Source: Halomonas campaniensis (GTDB lineage Bacteria > Pseudomonadota > Gammaproteobacteria > Pseudomonadales > Halomonadaceae). Taken from it: 64,000 nt of DNA. How positions within the stretch are numbered: the stretch's first letter is position 1; each line of letters begins with the position of its first letter. The position numbers were made by a program, and so were the translations under genes. Where the stretch lies: assembly GCF_014193375.1 (NCBI RefSeq), contig NZ_JACHZF010000005.1:1-64000 (forward strand). Reading direction: 5' to 3'. The notes below the pieces were generated by a model. That model made no database searches. It was not told where the DNA came from and saw only the letters and a list, made by a program, of their open reading frames with translations. Positions 45,978-56,813 of this stretch are shown here, piece by piece.

Positions 45978-46592
45978 ATGACTGACGCCCCCCGTTCCCC
46001 GGTGCTCTGCCTGGCGTCGGCCTCGCCGCGCCGCCGCGACCTGCTGGCCACCATCGGTGTGGCCGTGGAGGTCCGGCCGGTGGACATCGACGAGACGCCG
46101 CGACCCGGCGAGCAGGCCGAGGCCTACGTGCTGCGCCTGGCCCGCGAGAAGGCCCTGGCCGGCGCGCGGCTCAGTGCGCTGCCCGTGCTGGGCTCCGATA
46201 CCGCGGTGGTCTGCGACGGCGAGATCCTCGGCAAGCCGGAAGGGCCCGGGCACGCCGCGACCCTGCTGCGTGCGCTCTCCGGGCGCGCCCATGAGGTGCT
46301 GACCGCGGTGGCGGTCACCGGGCCTGCCGGCATGCTCGACGCCTGCGTGGCGACCCGGGTCGAGATGCGCGAGCTCGCCGACCACGAGATCGCCGCCTAC
46401 TGGGCCACCGGCGAGCCCATCGACAAGGCCGGCGGCTACGCCATCCAGGGGCTGGCGGCGGTGTTCGTCGAGCGCATCGCCGGCAGCCACTCGGCGGTGG
46501 TGGGCCTGCCGCTGTACGAGACCGCCGCGCTGCTGCGCCGCCAGGGCGTTCCGTTGTGGAACGGGGCGCTGCCGAGCGGGCCTATGTCATAA
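45978..46592 (+). CDS. maf: Maf-like nucleotide pyrophosphatase (YhdE type)
   Basis: A 204-residue Maf protein that hydrolyses dTTP/UTP and modified nucleotides to monophosphates. Motifs are [43 protein letters not shown] and [16 protein letters not shown] with the base-specificity region. I choose ATG 45978 after GGAGG; the frame is open upstream but overlaps mreD. It sits between mreD and rng as in Pseudomonas and E. coli. Confidence 0.95.
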   Translation: MTDAPRSPVLCLASASPRRRDLLATIGVAVEVRPVDIDETPRPGEQAEAYVLRLAREKALAGARLSALPVLGSDTAVVCDGEILGKPEGPGHAATLLRALSGRAHEVLTAVAVTGPAGMLDACVATRVEMRELADHEIAAYWATGEPIDKAGGYAIQGLAAVFVERIAGSHSAVVGLPLYETAALLRRQGVPLWNGALPSGPMS

Positions 46593-46625
46593 TGGCGACA
46601 GACTCTTCTGGACAAGGAATTCCGC

Positions 46626-48089
46626 ATGAGCGGTGAAGTACTCATCAACCTGACGCCGATGGAGACCCGCGTCGCCGTGGTAGAGAACGGCGTGCTGCAG
46701 GAGGCCTTCATCGAGCGCAGCCGTCGGCGCGGCATCGTCGGCAACATCTACAAGGGCCGGGTGGTGCGCGTGCTGCCCGGCATGCAGGCGGCGTTCGTCG
46801 ACATCGGCCTGGATCGCGCGGCCTTCATCCACGCCCACGAGGTGATGCCCCCCGGCACCGCGGCCGACGAGCAGCTCTCCATCGGCCACCTGCTCCACGA
46901 GGGGCAGGCGCTGGTGGTGCAGGTCACCAAGGACCCCATCGGTTCCAAGGGCGCGCGGCTGACCACCCACCTCTCGGTGCCGTCGCGCTACCTGGTCTAC
47001 ATGCCGGACGCGCCCCACCACGGGGTCTCCCAGCGCATCGAGGACGACGGCGAGCGCGAGCGGCTGCGCGGCCTGATCGAGGAGGCCCAGGCCCAGCAGA
47101 GCCTGGAGGTGACCGGCGGCTTCATCGTGCGCACCGCCGCCGAGGGCGTGGGGCTCGACGAGCTCGCCGGGGACATGCACTTCCTGCTGCGCCTGTGGCG
47201 CAAGGTCAGCGAGCGCAAGGTCACCGCCTCCGCCCCCAGCGTGATCTACGACGACCTGCCGCTGTTCATGCGCATCCTGCGCGACGTGATGCGCGACGAG
47301 ATCGAGAAGGTGCGCATCGACTCCCGGGAGAACTATGTCAAGCTGATCGAGTTCGCCGAGGAGTTCATGCCCGATGCCCTGGAGCGCATCGAGCACTACG
47401 CCGGCGAGCGGCCGATCTTCGACCTCTACAGCGTCGAGGACGAGATCCAGAAGGCCCTGGGGCGCAAGGTGCAGCTCAAGTCGGGCGGCTACCTGGTCAT
47501 CGACCCCACCGAGGCGATGACCACCATCGACGTCAACACTGGCGGCTACGTGGGGCATCGCAACCTCGAGGAGACCATCTTCAAGACCAACCTCGAGGCC
47601 GCCACCGCCATCGCCCGCCAGCTGCGCCTGCGCAACCTGGGCGGCATCATCATCATCGACTTCATCGACATGGAGGACCCGGAGCACCAGCGCCAGGTGC
47701 TGCGCATGCTCGAGAAGTCGCTGGAGCGCGACCACGCCAAGACCAAGTGTACCGGCGTCACCGAGCTCGGCCTGGTGCAGCTGACCCGCAAGCGCACCCG
47801 GGAGAGCCTGGAGCAGACCCTCTGCGAGGCCTGCCCCACCTGTGCCGGGCGCGGCACCCTAAAGACCCCCGAGACCGTCTGCTACGAGATCTTCCGCGAG
47901 ATCCTGCGCGAGGAGCGCGCCTACAGCGCCGAGACCTACATGGTGCTGGCGGCCCAGGCGGTGGTGGACCGGCTGCTCGATGAGGAGTCGGCGGCCGTCG
48001 CCGACCTGGAGGAGTTCATCGGCAAGCCGATCCGCTTCCAGGTCGAGGCCCACTACTCCCAGGAGCAGTACGACATCGTGCTGATGTGA
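46626..48089 (+). CDS. rng: Ribonuclease G
   Basis: A 487-residue endoribonuclease of the RNase E/G family acting in 16S rRNA 5' maturation and mRNA decay. The S1 domain is seen at about residues 37-100 (GNIYKGRVVRVLPGMQAAFVDIG); the catalytic DNase I-like part has the metal Asp residues in TTIDVNTGGYVG and IIIDFIDM; the zinc link is CEACPTCAGRG. It lacks the long RNase E C-terminal scaffold, so it is RNase G (489 in E. coli). Confidence 0.97.
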   Translation: MSGEVLINLTPMETRVAVVENGVLQEAFIERSRRRGIVGNIYKGRVVRVLPGMQAAFVDIGLDRAAFIHAHEVMPPGTAADEQLSIGHLLHEGQALVVQVTKDPIGSKGARLTTHLSVPSRYLVYMPDAPHHGVSQRIEDDGERERLRGLIEEAQAQQSLEVTGGFIVRTAAEGVGLDELAGDMHFLLRLWRKVSERKVTASAPSVIYDDLPLFMRILRDVMRDEIEKVRIDSRENYVKLIEFAEEFMPDALERIEHYAGERPIFDLYSVEDEIQKALGRKVQLKSGGYLVIDPTEAMTTIDVNTGGYVGHRNLEETIFKTNLEAATAIARQLRLRNLGGIIIIDFIDMEDPEHQRQVLRMLEKSLERDHAKTKCTGVTELGLVQLTRKRTRESLEQTLCEACPTCAGRGTLKTPETVCYEIFREILREERAYSAETYMVLAAQAVVDRLLDEESAAVADLEEFIGKPIRFQVEAHYSQEQYDIVLM

Positions 48090-48093
48090 GCCC

Positions 48094-51000
48094 ATGTCCC
48101 CGACGCGTCTGGTATTGCGCTGGAGCCTGTCGCTGGTGGCGCTGCTGCTGGCATCGGTGGCGCTGCTGCTGCTGGCGCTGCGCCTGGCTCTTGGGCTGGC
48201 CGACGGCCTGACGCCACGGCTCGAGGCGCTGCTCTCACTGCGTTTCGGTGCCGAGGTGGCCATCGACGAGCTCGATACCCGGCTGGTGCGCCTCGACCCC
48301 CAGGTCTCCCTGGACGGCCTGACGATCCATGCCCGACCCGACCGCGTCGCCCTGCCGCTGCTCGAGGTGACCCGCGGGCAGTTGCGGCTGGATACCCTCG
48401 CCACCCTGCGCCAGGGCGTGCCGGTGGTGGAGGATGCCCGCGTGTCCGGCGTGACGATCCACCTCTACCAGACCGAGGCGGGGGGCTGGCACTGGCCCGA
48501 CCCCGCCGAGCTCCCTCCCGAGCTGAGGCCCCGCGGCGACTTCGACCTGGAGCGGCTCGACTTCTGGGTCGGGGTGCTGCTGCGCCAGCGCGCCTGGGTC
48601 GAGGAGCTGCGCCTGGTGCTGCATGGCCGCGAGCGCCGGGTGGAGCTCGAGGCGCCGCGGCTGCTGATGACCGGCGACGCCCGTCGCGCCCACCTCGAAG
48701 GGGAGATTCGTCTGGTCGGCCAGCGCGACGCCGCCATGCAGGCGGCCCTCGAGGTCCTGCCCGGCCCCTCGGGCTTTCGCGACTTCAACGCCGCGCTGCA
48801 GGCCGAGATGAAGCTCGACAGCCTGGTCGGGCTGGTGGAGGTGCTGGGCCGCAACGAACCCCTGCGCCTCGACACCGCCAGCGGCGATGCCCGGCTCTGG
48901 GGGCGCTGGCACCGCGGCGAGCTGGCCGATGCCCGCCTTGAGCTGGATGTCGCCCGGCTGGCCATGAGCCATGACGACGACCAGGGCGAGCGCCGCGTCG
49001 TCGCCCTGGAGGACCTGGTGGCCCGTGGCCAGTGGCTGCGACGCAGCCAGGGCTGGGAGGCGTGGCTGGAAGGGGACGCCACCACGCCCGAGGCGGTGGA
49101 GCCCGAGACGCCGGAGACGCGCTGGGGTCCCCCGCTGCCGCACCGCTGGCACTTCACCGGCGGCCGCGAGGGCTGGTGGCTCAATACCAGCGAGTTCGAC
49201 CTGGGTTCCCTGGCGGCCTGGCGACACCGGGTGCCGCTGCCCGAGGCGCTGGCCCGGGTCATCGATACCCTGGATCCCCGCGGCCGCGTCGCCGGCTTCG
49301 GGCTCGGCCAGCAGGCGGGGCACTGGCTGGCTCGCACGGCACTCCATGAGGTGGAAATCTCGCCCTGGCAGCAGGCCCCCGGTGTCGGCCCGCTGGACAT
49401 GTGGGTCGAGGCCCGTGACTTCACCGGCCGGGTGAGCTTCCGCGGTGGCCAGGACACCGAGCTGCACTTCCCCGAGGTATTCGCCGCGCCGATGGTCCTC
49501 GACCATGCCGCCGGCCAGGTGAGCTGGGCCTACGACGGGCCGCGCAGCATGGTCAGCGGCCGCGACCTGCGCGTCGGGTGGAACGGGGCCGAGGTGGAGG
49601 GCGGCTTCGGGCTCTCGACGGGCCGCGGTGCGCGGGGCGGCTTCGGGCTGTCGCTGGGCTTTCGCGACGTGGATGCCGTCGACACCCCGCTGGTGGACTG
49701 GCTGCCGGTGGCGATCCTCGGCGAGGACCTGCTCGACTGGCTCTCGACCGGCGTGGCCGGACGCGTCCCGGCGGGCTCGCTGCGGCTGCATGTGCCCCTG
49801 GCCGGGGGCGCGAGCCGCCTCCCGCCCTCGTTCGGCCTGGAGCTTGCGATCGAGGAGGGTCGCCTGCCCTTCGCGCCGGAGTGGCCGGCACTGGAGGGCG
49901 TCGAGGGCCGCCTGAGCCTGCAGGACACCACCCTCGAGGCCCGCGTCGATCGGGCGGAGAGCCTCGGGGTCGAGGCCCGCGATGGTCGGGCCACCCTGGT
50001 CGATCAACGGCTGTCGGTCAGCGGTGGCCTCTCGGCTTCGGCCGAGGCGCTGCGCCGCTATCTGCTGGCCATGCCGGTGGAGGGGATCGAGGCGGTCGCC
50101 GACTGGCAGGGCGAGGGCTCGGCCAGCGGGACACTGGCGCTCGAGCTGCCCCTCGGCGGCGACGCTGCCGAGCCCCTGGCGCTCGAGATCGCCGCCGAGG
50201 CCGCCTTCCCACGCCTGGCGTACCAGCCCCTGGGGCTGGTGTTCCGTGACCTCGAGGGCCCGCTGACCTGGCGCCAGCAGGGCGAGGTGGGCGGCCTCGA
50301 GGGGCGCGTGGAGGGACGCCTGCTGGGCGGCCCCGTGCGGGCCGACATCGACACCCTGGCCGGCGGGCTCGACCTCGCCGGGAGCGCCGAGGGGGCCGCC
50401 CTGGCCGACTGGGCCGAGAGCCCGGCCCTCGCCGAGCGACTCCGGGGGCGCTTTCCCTGGCAGGGGCGCCTGGCCATCGGCGACGCCGGCAGCAGCTTGC
50501 GGCTCGAGAGCGCCCTGGAGGGGCTGGCCATCGACCTGCCCGCGCCGCTGGGCAAGGCGGCGAGCGAGCGCCGCGCGCTGAGGCTCGATGCCGACCTGAC
50601 CGCCGGCCGGTTCGAGGGACGGCTGGGGGACGCCCTGTCGCTGCGCTGGCGAGAGCGGGCTGGCGCCGGCCAGGGCCAGCTGTGGCTGGGCCGGCCGCCC
50701 ACCCCGGCGTGGCCCGAGGGCGACGGCTGGTGGGTAGAGGCCTATCAGCCGCGGCTCGACCTGGCCGAGTGGGGCGGGGCACTGTCGGGCCTGGTCGGGG
50801 GCGCCGGCGGCGACGGCCTGGCCGGCACCCTGCGTCAGCTGCACCTCGAGAGCGACTGCCTGTGGCATGACGGCCGCTGCCTGGGCTCGCTGCGGGTCGA
50901 GGGGCGACCCCAGGCCGGCGGCGGCTGGCGCCTGGCCCTCGACGGCAGCCTGCTGGCGGGCCACCTGGACTACCGCCCGCAGCTCGCCGAGCCGCTGGAC

Positions 51001-51930
51001 ATCGCGCTGATGCGGCTCTCGCTGGATGGCCTGGTGCCCGATGCGACGACGACGGGGTCGCTGCTCGACGAGATCGCCACGCCGCCGGACCCGGCGCCGT
51101 TGCCGGCCTGGGTGGCCGAGCTGCCCCAGGGGCGGTTGAGGATCGCCGACATCGAGCGTCGCGGGCAGCGCTTCGGCCCGCTCACCGCCCGCTGGCAGGG
51201 CTCACCGCAGCGCCTGACCATCGCCCCGCTGGGGCTGACCCTCGGCGAGGTCTCGGCCCGGGGGGAGCTGGTGTGGGAGGCCGCGGGGCCGGCCGACAGT
51301 CTGACCCGGGCACGCCTGGACCTCGACGGCCGCGACCTGGGCACGGTCTTCGAGCGGCTGGGCCAGCCGGCGGCGATCCGCAATCGCGAGACCCGGGTGA
51401 CCAGCCAGCTGGCCTGGCCCGGGGCGCCCTGGCAGTTCGCGCTGGAGCGTTCCCGCGGCAGCATCGAGGTGCGGCTGCGCGACGGGCGCTTCGTCAACAT
51501 CGACTCGCCCTCGGCGCGGCTGGTGGGGCTGCTCAACGTCGACAACCTGCTGCGCCGGCTGCGCCTGGACTTCTCCGACGTCACCGGTCAGGGCACCGCC
51601 TTCGATCGTGTCACCGGCGCCGCGACCCTGTATGGTGGCATTCTGGAGACGCGTGGGCCGGTGGAGATCGAGGGGCCGGCCACCCGCTTCACCCTGGACG
51701 GTCGCGTCGACCTGGCGCGGCGGGAACTCGACCAGCGGCTGAGCGTCACAGTGCCGATCAGCCGCAACCTGCCGCTGGCGGCGGTGATCGCCGGCGCCCC
51801 GGTGGTCGGCGGCGCCCTGTTCATCGCCGATCGGCTGTTCGGTGACGCCATCGACAGCGTGACTCGAATTCATTATCGCGTGCGGGGTCCCTGGACCTCG
51901 CCGCAGATCTCCGTGGAAAGTGCCGAATGA
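48094..51930 (+). CDS. yhdP: AsmA-like phospholipid transport protein YhdP
   Basis: A 1278-residue protein with one N-terminal membrane helix ([20 protein letters not shown]) and a very long periplasmic beta-rich repeat region, as in the YhdP/TamB/YdbH group that carries phospholipids to the outer membrane. The C-terminal AsmA_2-type part ([49 protein letters not shown]) is clear. Length equals E. coli YhdP (1266). It starts 4 bases after rng and overlaps tldD by 4 bases. Confidence 0.93.
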   Translation: MSPTRLVLRWSLSLVALLLASVALLLLALRLALGLADGLTPRLEALLSLRFGAEVAIDELDTRLVRLDPQVSLDGLTIHARPDRVALPLLEVTRGQLRLDTLATLRQGVPVVEDARVSGVTIHLYQTEAGGWHWPDPAELPPELRPRGDFDLERLDFWVGVLLRQRAWVEELRLVLHGRERRVELEAPRLLMTGDARRAHLEGEIRLVGQRDAAMQAALEVLPGPSGFRDFNAALQAEMKLDSLVGLVEVLGRNEPLRLDTASGDARLWGRWHRGELADARLELDVARLAMSHDDDQGERRVVALEDLVARGQWLRRSQGWEAWLEGDATTPEAVEPETPETRWGPPLPHRWHFTGGREGWWLNTSEFDLGSLAAWRHRVPLPEALARVIDTLDPRGRVAGFGLGQQAGHWLARTALHEVEISPWQQAPGVGPLDMWVEARDFTGRVSFRGGQDTELHFPEVFAAPMVLDHAAGQVSWAYDGPRSMVSGRDLRVGWNGAEVEGGFGLSTGRGARGGFGLSLGFRDVDAVDTPLVDWLPVAILGEDLLDWLSTGVAGRVPAGSLRLHVPLAGGASRLPPSFGLELAIEEGRLPFAPEWPALEGVEGRLSLQDTTLEARVDRAESLGVEARDGRATLVDQRLSVSGGLSASAEALRRYLLAMPVEGIEAVADWQGEGSASGTLALELPLGGDAAEPLALEIAAEAAFPRLAYQPLGLVFRDLEGPLTWRQQGEVGGLEGRVEGRLLGGPVRADIDTLAGGLDLAGSAEGAALADWAESPALAERLRGRFPWQGRLAIGDAGSSLRLESALEGLAIDLPAPLGKAASERRALRLDADLTAGRFEGRLGDALSLRWRERAGAGQGQLWLGRPPTPAWPEGDGWWVEAYQPRLDLAEWGGALSGLVGGAGGDGLAGTLRQLHLESDCLWHDGRCLGSLRVEGRPQAGGGWRLALDGSLLAGHLDYRPQLAEPLDIALMRLSLDGLVPDATTTGSLLDEIATPPDPAPLPAWVAELPQGRLRIADIERRGQRFGPLTARWQGSPQRLTIAPLGLTLGEVSARGELVWEAAGPADSLTRARLDLDGRDLGTVFERLGQPAAIRNRETRVTSQLAWPGAPWQFALERSRGSIEVRLRDGRFVNIDSPSARLVGLLNVDNLLRRLRLDFSDVTGQGTAFDRVTGAATLYGGILETRGPVEIEGPATRFTLDGRVDLARRELDQRLSVTVPISRNLPLAAVIAGAPVVGGALFIADRLFGDAIDSVTRIHYRVRGPWTSPQISVESAE

Positions 51931-53381
51931 CATCATCGCAACGTTCCCTGCTCGAAGACGCCGCCGACATCCTGCTCGCCCCGGGCGGGCTCGCCCTCGA
52001 CGACCTGGACGGCGGCCTGGCGGCCGCCTTGGGGGCGGGCATCGACTATGCCGACCTCTACTTCCAGCGCAGCTGGCACGAGGGCTGGGTGCTGGAGGAT
52101 GGCGAGGTCAAGGAGGCCAGCTACAACATCGACGGCGGCGTCGGCGTGCGCGCCATGGCCGGCGAGAAGACCGGCTTCGCCTACTCCAACCAGATCACCG
52201 GCGAGGCCCTCGCCGAGACCGGACGCACCGCCTCCGGCATCGTGCGCAGCGGCAGCCGCCTGGCGGTGGCGCCGCGGGTGGTGGTGAGTGCCGACGGTCG
52301 CTACGGCGGCGTGGACCCGCTCTCCGGCCTCAGCGCCGAGGAGAAGATCGCCATGCTCAAGCTGGCCGACCGGGTGGCCCGGGCCGCCGACCCCTCGGTC
52401 AGCCAGGTCAGCGCCTCGCTCTCCGGCGTCCACGAGGTGGTGCTGGTGCGGGCCAGCGACGGCACCCTGGCGGCGGACATCCGCCCGCTGGTGCGCTTCA
52501 ACGTCAGCGTGATCGCCGTCCGCAACGGGCGCCGGGAGCGCGGCAGCGCCGGGGGCGGCGGCCGCTACCCCATGGCGCGGCTGCGCGACGACAACGTGGC
52601 CGAGCGCTTCGCGAAGGAGGCGGTGCGCCAGGCGCTGGTCAACCTGGAGGCGGTCGACGCCCCGGCCGGCCAGCTGCCGGTGGTGCTGGCCCCGGGCTGG
52701 CCCGGCATCCTGCTCCACGAGGCGGTGGGCCACGGCCTGGAGGGCGACTTCAACCGCAAGGGCAGCTCGGCCTTTGCCGGCCGCATGGGCCAGCGGGTGG
52801 CGGCCAGGGGGGTCACCGTGGTCGACGATGCGACCCTCGCCGACCGGCGCGGCTCGATGAGCATCGACGACGAGGGGACCCCGGGGCAGTACACCCCGCT
52901 GATCGAGGACGGCATCCTCACCGGCTACATGCAGGACAAGCTCAACGCCCGCCTGATGGGCATGGCGCCCACCGGCAACGCCCGCCGCGAGTCCTTCGCC
53001 CACCTGCCGATGCCGCGCATGACCAATACCTACATGCTGGCCGGCCAGGACGATCCCGCCGACATCCTGAAGAGCGTCAGGCGTGGCCTCTACGCCGTGA
53101 GCTTCGGCGGCGGACAGGTGGACATCACCTCGGGCAAGTTCGTCTTCTCGGCGAGCGAGGCCTACCTGATCGAGGACGGCCGGATCACCGCCCCGGTGAA
53201 GGGCGCGACCCTGATCGGCAACGGCCCCGAGGCCATGGGTCGGGTGTCGATGATCGGCCACGACATGGAACTGGATGCCGGCATCGGCGTCTGCGGCAAG
53301 GAGGGGCAGGGCGTGCCGGTGGGGGTGGGGCAGCCCACCCTCAAGCTCGACGAGCTGACGGTGGGAGGTACGGCCTCCTGA
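51927..53381 (+). CDS. tldD: Metalloprotease TldD
   Basis: A 484-residue zinc protease subunit that works with TldE/PmbA to cut unfolded peptides, for example in microcin maturation and antitoxin turnover. The active site is HEAVGH (H264, E265, H268) followed by [35 protein letters not shown] lies near the C terminus. Length fits E. coli TldD (481). It is coupled to yhdP by an ATGA overlap. Its partner pmbA is about 0.8 kb downstream, with yjgA on the other strand between them. Confidence 0.97.
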   Translation: MTSSQRSLLEDAADILLAPGGLALDDLDGGLAAALGAGIDYADLYFQRSWHEGWVLEDGEVKEASYNIDGGVGVRAMAGEKTGFAYSNQITGEALAETGRTASGIVRSGSRLAVAPRVVVSADGRYGGVDPLSGLSAEEKIAMLKLADRVARAADPSVSQVSASLSGVHEVVLVRASDGTLAADIRPLVRFNVSVIAVRNGRRERGSAGGGGRYPMARLRDDNVAERFAKEAVRQALVNLEAVDAPAGQLPVVLAPGWPGILLHEAVGHGLEGDFNRKGSSAFAGRMGQRVAARGVTVVDDATLADRRGSMSIDDEGTPGQYTPLIEDGILTGYMQDKLNARLMGMAPTGNARRESFAHLPMPRMTNTYMLAGQDDPADILKSVRRGLYAVSFGGGQVDITSGKFVFSASEAYLIEDGRITAPVKGATLIGNGPEAMGRVSMIGHDMELDAGIGVCGKEGQGVPVGVGQPTLKLDELTVGGTAS

Positions 53382-53395
53382 TCGAGCGAGGGGCG

Positions 53396-53490
53396 CCGGG
53401 GGCAGGCCGAAGAGGAGGTCCTACGCCAGGGATGGCGTCGGTAGCGCCCAGGGAGGGGTTCACAGCGCCTCCTTGCAGGCCTGCCCCCGG
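53396..53490. repeat. Structured intergenic inverted repeat (REP-like)
   Basis: A perfect 13-bp inverted repeat CCGGGGGCAGGCC (53396-53408)/GGCCTGCCCCCGG (53478-53490) encloses 69 bases that contain a smaller imperfect hairpin (CTACGCC to GGCGTCGGTAG, 53421-53444). It fills most of the gap between convergent tldD and yjgA. The 16-mer AGGGGTTCACAGCGCC (53454-53469) also occurs at 74-89. From memory it resembles an extragenic repeat family of Halomonas-like genomes; I could not check this. Confidence 0.6.
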
Positions 53491-53507
53491 ATCAGCCCCG
53501 AGCGGCG

Positions 53508-54047
53508 TTATAGCCCCGCGGTATCGCGGATCAGCCTGAACAGCTTGCGGGCACTGGCGGGGGGCTTGTTCCGTTCGCGCTCGCGCTGGGCGTTGCGGAT
53601 CAGCTGGCGCAGCGCCTGGCGATCGACGTCGGGGAAGTCGGCGATGAACGCCTCCACGGCGGCGTCACCCTCCTCGAGGAGGCGGTCCCGCCACTTCTCC
53701 AGGCGGTGGAAGGCGTGGTCGCGGCGCAGCGTCTCCTGCTCGATCTCGGCGTAGACGGCCCTGATCGCCTCGAGGTCCTCGCGGCGCATCACCTTGCCCA
53801 CGTACTGCATGTGGCGCCGGCGCCCCTCGTGGGAGCGGACCCGGGCGGTCTCCTCCACGGCGGCCAGCATGTCGTCGGAGAGGGGGAAGCGGGCGCGCTC
53901 GGCGGGGGTCATGGCGATGATCGCCTCGCCCAGCGCCTGCAGGGCGTGCATCTCGCGCTTGAGCTGTGACTTGCTGGGGCGCTCGTCGTCATCGGGCTGC
54001 TGCTGGATAAGCTGCTCGAGCAGCTCGCGGGGAGAATCCTGGGACAT
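53508..54047 (-). CDS. yjgA: Ribosome assembly factor YjgA (DarP), DUF615
   Basis: A 179-residue highly charged helical protein that associates with late 50S precursors. SKSQLKREMHALQALGEAI, the MTPAERARFPLSDDMLAAVEE segment and HEGRRRHMQYVGKVMR are typical of the family. Length is normal (183 in E. coli). It lies between tldD and pmbA on the opposite strand, as in Pseudomonas. Confidence 0.94.
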   Translation of the reverse strand: MSQDSPRELLEQLIQQQPDDDERPSKSQLKREMHALQALGEAIIAMTPAERARFPLSDDMLAAVEETARVRSHEGRRRHMQYVGKVMRREDLEAIRAVYAEIEQETLRRDHAFHRLEKWRDRLLEEGDAAVEAFIADFPDVDRQALRQLIRNAQRERERNKPPASARKLFRLIRDTAGL

Positions 54048-54163
54048 GCCGCTTCCATGGTTGAGGCTGAAGATTCGACAGAGTATACCAGCCCGCGCTC
54101 GCGGGCTGTGTCACGAACATCACGACCCTTTCGGCCTGCGGGCCGGATGACGAGGAGAATCAC

Positions 54164-55504
54164 ATGACACAGGCTTTCGATGCCGCCGACCAGCAGGCCC
54201 TGCTGGAATCCCGTGCCCGCAGCGCCCTGGCGCTCGCCCGGCAGCTGGGAGCCGATGCCTGCGAGGTGGGCGCCAGCGTGGACCAGGGGATCGGCGTCAG
54301 CGTGCGCGAGGGCGAGGTGGAGACCGTGGAGCTCTCCCGCGACCAGGGCATCGCCGTCACGGTCTACGTGGGCCAGCGCAAGGGCAGCGCCTCCTCCACG
54401 GATGCCGGCGAGGACTCGATCCGCGCGGTGGTGGAGAAGGCCCTGGCGATCGCTCGCCATACCGGCGAGGACCCCGCCGCGGGGCTGGCCGATGCCGAGC
54501 TGATGGCCCGTGAGCTGCCGGACCTCCAGGTCCACCACCCCTGGGCCTTGACCACCGAGGAGGCCATCGAGCTGGCGCTGGCCTGCGAGGCGGCGGGCCG
54601 GGGGCGCGCCGGCATCAAGAGCTCCGACGGCGCCTCGCTCTCCAGCGGCGAGGGGGTGCGGGTCTACGCCAACAGCCACGGCTTCCTGGGTAGCCAGCGC
54701 GGCAGTCGCCACTCGCTCTCCTGCATGCTGATCGCCGAGGACGAGGGCGGCATGCAGCGCGACTACGACTACACCAGCGCCCGCGACCCCCGGCAGCTGC
54801 TGGCCCCGGAGGCGGTGGGCGAGAGCGCCGCCGAGCGTACCCTGCGGCGCCTGGGCGCGCGGCGACCGGCCACCGGTCGCCTGCCGGTGATGTTCGACCC
54901 GACGCTGGCCGCCGGGCTGATCGGCTCGCTGATGGGCGCCATCGCCGGCGGTGCGCTCTATCGCCAGGCCTCCTTCCTCTGCGACCGCCTGGGCGACCCG
55001 CTCTTCCCGGCGTGGTTCGGCCTGAAGGAGCGGCCCATGGAGGTGGGGGCCATGGCGAGTTCGCCCTTCGACAACGACGGCGTGCAGACCCGCGACAACG
55101 TGTTCATCGAGAACGGGCGGCTGGCCAGCTACATGCTCTCCGCCTACAGCGCCCGACGCCTGGGGAAGCAGACCACCGGCAACGCCGGCGGCGCCCGCAA
55201 CCTGCGCCTCCTGGCGCCGCTCACCCCGCGTGAGGAGCTGCTGTCCCGCATGGGCCGCGGGGTGCTGGTGACCGAGCTGATGGGGCAGGGCGTCAACCCG
55301 GTGACCGGCGACTACTCCCGGGGCGCGGCGGGCTTCTGGGTGGAGAATGGCGAGATCCGGCACCCGGTGGAGGAGTTCACCATCGCCGGTAACCTGGAGG
55401 CGATGTTCCAGGGTCTGGTCGGCATCGGCAGCGACACCGACACCCGCGGCAGCATCCACACCGGCAGCTGGTTGATCGACGAGATGACCGTGGCCGGCAG
55501 CTGA
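54164..55504 (+). CDS. pmbA: Metalloprotease subunit PmbA (TldE)
   Basis: A 446-residue partner of TldD without its own zinc motif, as expected for TldE. Landmarks are EVGASVDQGIGVSVREGEVE, GVRVYANSHGFLGSQRGSR and GNAGGARNLRLL; the C-terminal part has GVNPVTGDYSRGAAGFWVENG. Length fits E. coli PmbA (450). AGGAG precedes the ATG. It diverges from yjgA and converges with the ptsO gene; the 62-base gap contains a GGCTCGG/CCGAGC inverted repeat that may act as a terminator. Confidence 0.96.
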   Translation: MTQAFDAADQQALLESRARSALALARQLGADACEVGASVDQGIGVSVREGEVETVELSRDQGIAVTVYVGQRKGSASSTDAGEDSIRAVVEKALAIARHTGEDPAAGLADAELMARELPDLQVHHPWALTTEEAIELALACEAAGRGRAGIKSSDGASLSSGEGVRVYANSHGFLGSQRGSRHSLSCMLIAEDEGGMQRDYDYTSARDPRQLLAPEAVGESAAERTLRRLGARRPATGRLPVMFDPTLAAGLIGSLMGAIAGGALYRQASFLCDRLGDPLFPAWFGLKERPMEVGAMASSPFDNDGVQTRDNVFIENGRLASYMLSAYSARRLGKQTTGNAGGARNLRLLAPLTPREELLSRMGRGVLVTELMGQGVNPVTGDYSRGAAGFWVENGEIRHPVEEFTIAGNLEAMFQGLVGIGSDTDTRGSIHTGSWLIDEMTVAGS

Positions 55505-55566
55505 CATCGCCGAGTTGGCTCGGGAGTCCCGGTCTCCACCGGAGAGGGCCGAGCGCAGCCTTTCCG

Positions 55567-55836
55567 TTACTCATCCTCGTCGAAGCGGGCCTCGAAGAGG
55601 GCCTGTATGGCGTCCAGGGCCGCCTCGGCGTCATCGCCCTCGGCGCTCACGGTGAGCTCGGTCCCGCAGGGGGCGGCGAGCATCAGCAGCGACATGATGT
55701 TGGCGGCGTCGCCCTGCAGGGGGCCATTGGCCACGGTGACGCGCGAGGCGAAGGGCTGGCAGCACTGCACCAGCTTGGTGGCGGCGCGGGCGTGCAGGCC
55801 GCGCTTGTTGGTGAGGGTCAGCTGGCGTTGCGGCAC
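55567..55836 (-). CDS. ptsO: Nitrogen phosphocarrier protein NPr (HPr family)
   Basis: An 89-residue HPr-like protein of the nitrogen PTS. The phosphorylated His is H15 in KRGLHARAATKL, and S49 in NIMSLLML corresponds to the regulatory Ser position. It passes phosphate to PtsN, encoded two genes upstream. An acidic C terminus (FEARFDEDE) is present. It starts 3 bases after rapZ, as last gene of rpoN-hpf-ptsN-rapZ-ptsO. Confidence 0.96.
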   Translation of the reverse strand: MPQRQLTLTNKRGLHARAATKLVQCCQPFASRVTVANGPLQGDAANIMSLLMLAAPCGTELTVSAEGDDAEAALDAIQALFEARFDEDE

Positions 55837-55839
55837 GCG

Positions 55840-56769
55840 TCAGTTTCCTTGCTTTCCCTGGCCGTCGGGCGCTTCCTCCGCCCCTCCGGAACGGCGGGCC
55901 AGGGTGTCGTGGATGCCCAGCTCGCGGTGGCGCAGCCGCACGTTGGGGTGGTGCTCGGCCAGGCGCGCCGCGAGGCGCTCGGCCAGGTAGACGGAGCGGT
56001 GCTGGCCGCCGGTGCAGCCGATGGCCACCGTCAGGTAGCTGCGGTGGCTGGCCCGGTAGGCCGGCAGCCAGCGCTCGACCCAGCCGAGGATGTCGTCGAG
56101 CATCTCGGCGACGATCGGGTAGCCCTCGAGGAAGGCGATGATATCGGGGTCGCGGCCGGTGGCGCTGCGCAGGCGCGGGTCCCAGTAGGGGTTGGGCAGG
56201 CAGCGGGCATCGAAGACGATGTCGGCATCCAGGGGCACGCCGCGCTTGAAGCCGAAGGACTCGATGGTCAGGGTCAGCTGTTCGGCACGGTGACGGGCCA
56301 CCTGGTCGCTGATGCGTCCGCGCAGCTCGTGGACCGACAGGCGCGAGGTATCGATCACCAGGTCCGCCAGGTCGCGGATCTCGGCGAGCGCCTGCTCCTC
56401 GGAGTCGATGGCCTCGGCCAGGGTCATGTGGCTGTCCCGGGTCAGGGGATGGCGGCGGCGCGTGGCGGAGTAGCGCTCGAGCAGGATGCGGGCATCGGTG
56501 GTCAGGTAGATCACCTGGCAGTCGATGCCGCGGCTGCGTACCTCCTCGAGCAGGCTGGGGAAGCGCTGCAGGGCCTGGGGCAGGTTGCGCGCGTCGATGC
56601 TCACGGCAATCGACGAGCGCGGTGACTCCGCGCCCTTGAGCTCGTCGACCAGCGACCCGAGCAGCATGGCGGGGAGGTTGTCGATGGCGTAGTAGCCGAG
56701 GTCCTCGAGCGCCTGCAGCGCGATCGACTTGCCCGAGCCGGAACGGCCGCTGATGATCACGAGCTGCAT
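55840..56769 (-). CDS. rapZ: RNase adapter protein RapZ
   Basis: A 309-residue P-loop protein that in E. coli binds the sRNA GlmZ and delivers it to RNase E to tune GlmS. Walker A GRSGSGKS is at residues 8-15; the Walker B-like QVIYLTTD and the C-terminal VAIGCTGGQHRSVYLAERLA, the conserved glucosamine-phosphate-sensing half, are present. ATG 56769 has GGAG 7 bases upstream; the frame to 56787 is less likely. Conserved position in the rpoN operon. Confidence 0.95.
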   Translation of the reverse strand: MQLVIISGRSGSGKSIALQALEDLGYYAIDNLPAMLLGSLVDELKGAESPRSSIAVSIDARNLPQALQRFPSLLEEVRSRGIDCQVIYLTTDARILLERYSATRRRHPLTRDSHMTLAEAIDSEEQALAEIRDLADLVIDTSRLSVHELRGRISDQVARHRAEQLTLTIESFGFKRGVPLDADIVFDARCLPNPYWDPRLRSATGRDPDIIAFLEGYPIVAEMLDDILGWVERWLPAYRASHRSYLTVAIGCTGGQHRSVYLAERLAARLAEHHPNVRLRHRELGIHDTLARRSGGAEEAPDGQGKQGN

Positions 56770-56813
56770 GACGGGTCTCCTGGTCATTGAAGTGGCCGGG
56801 CGGCCCGCAGGGC

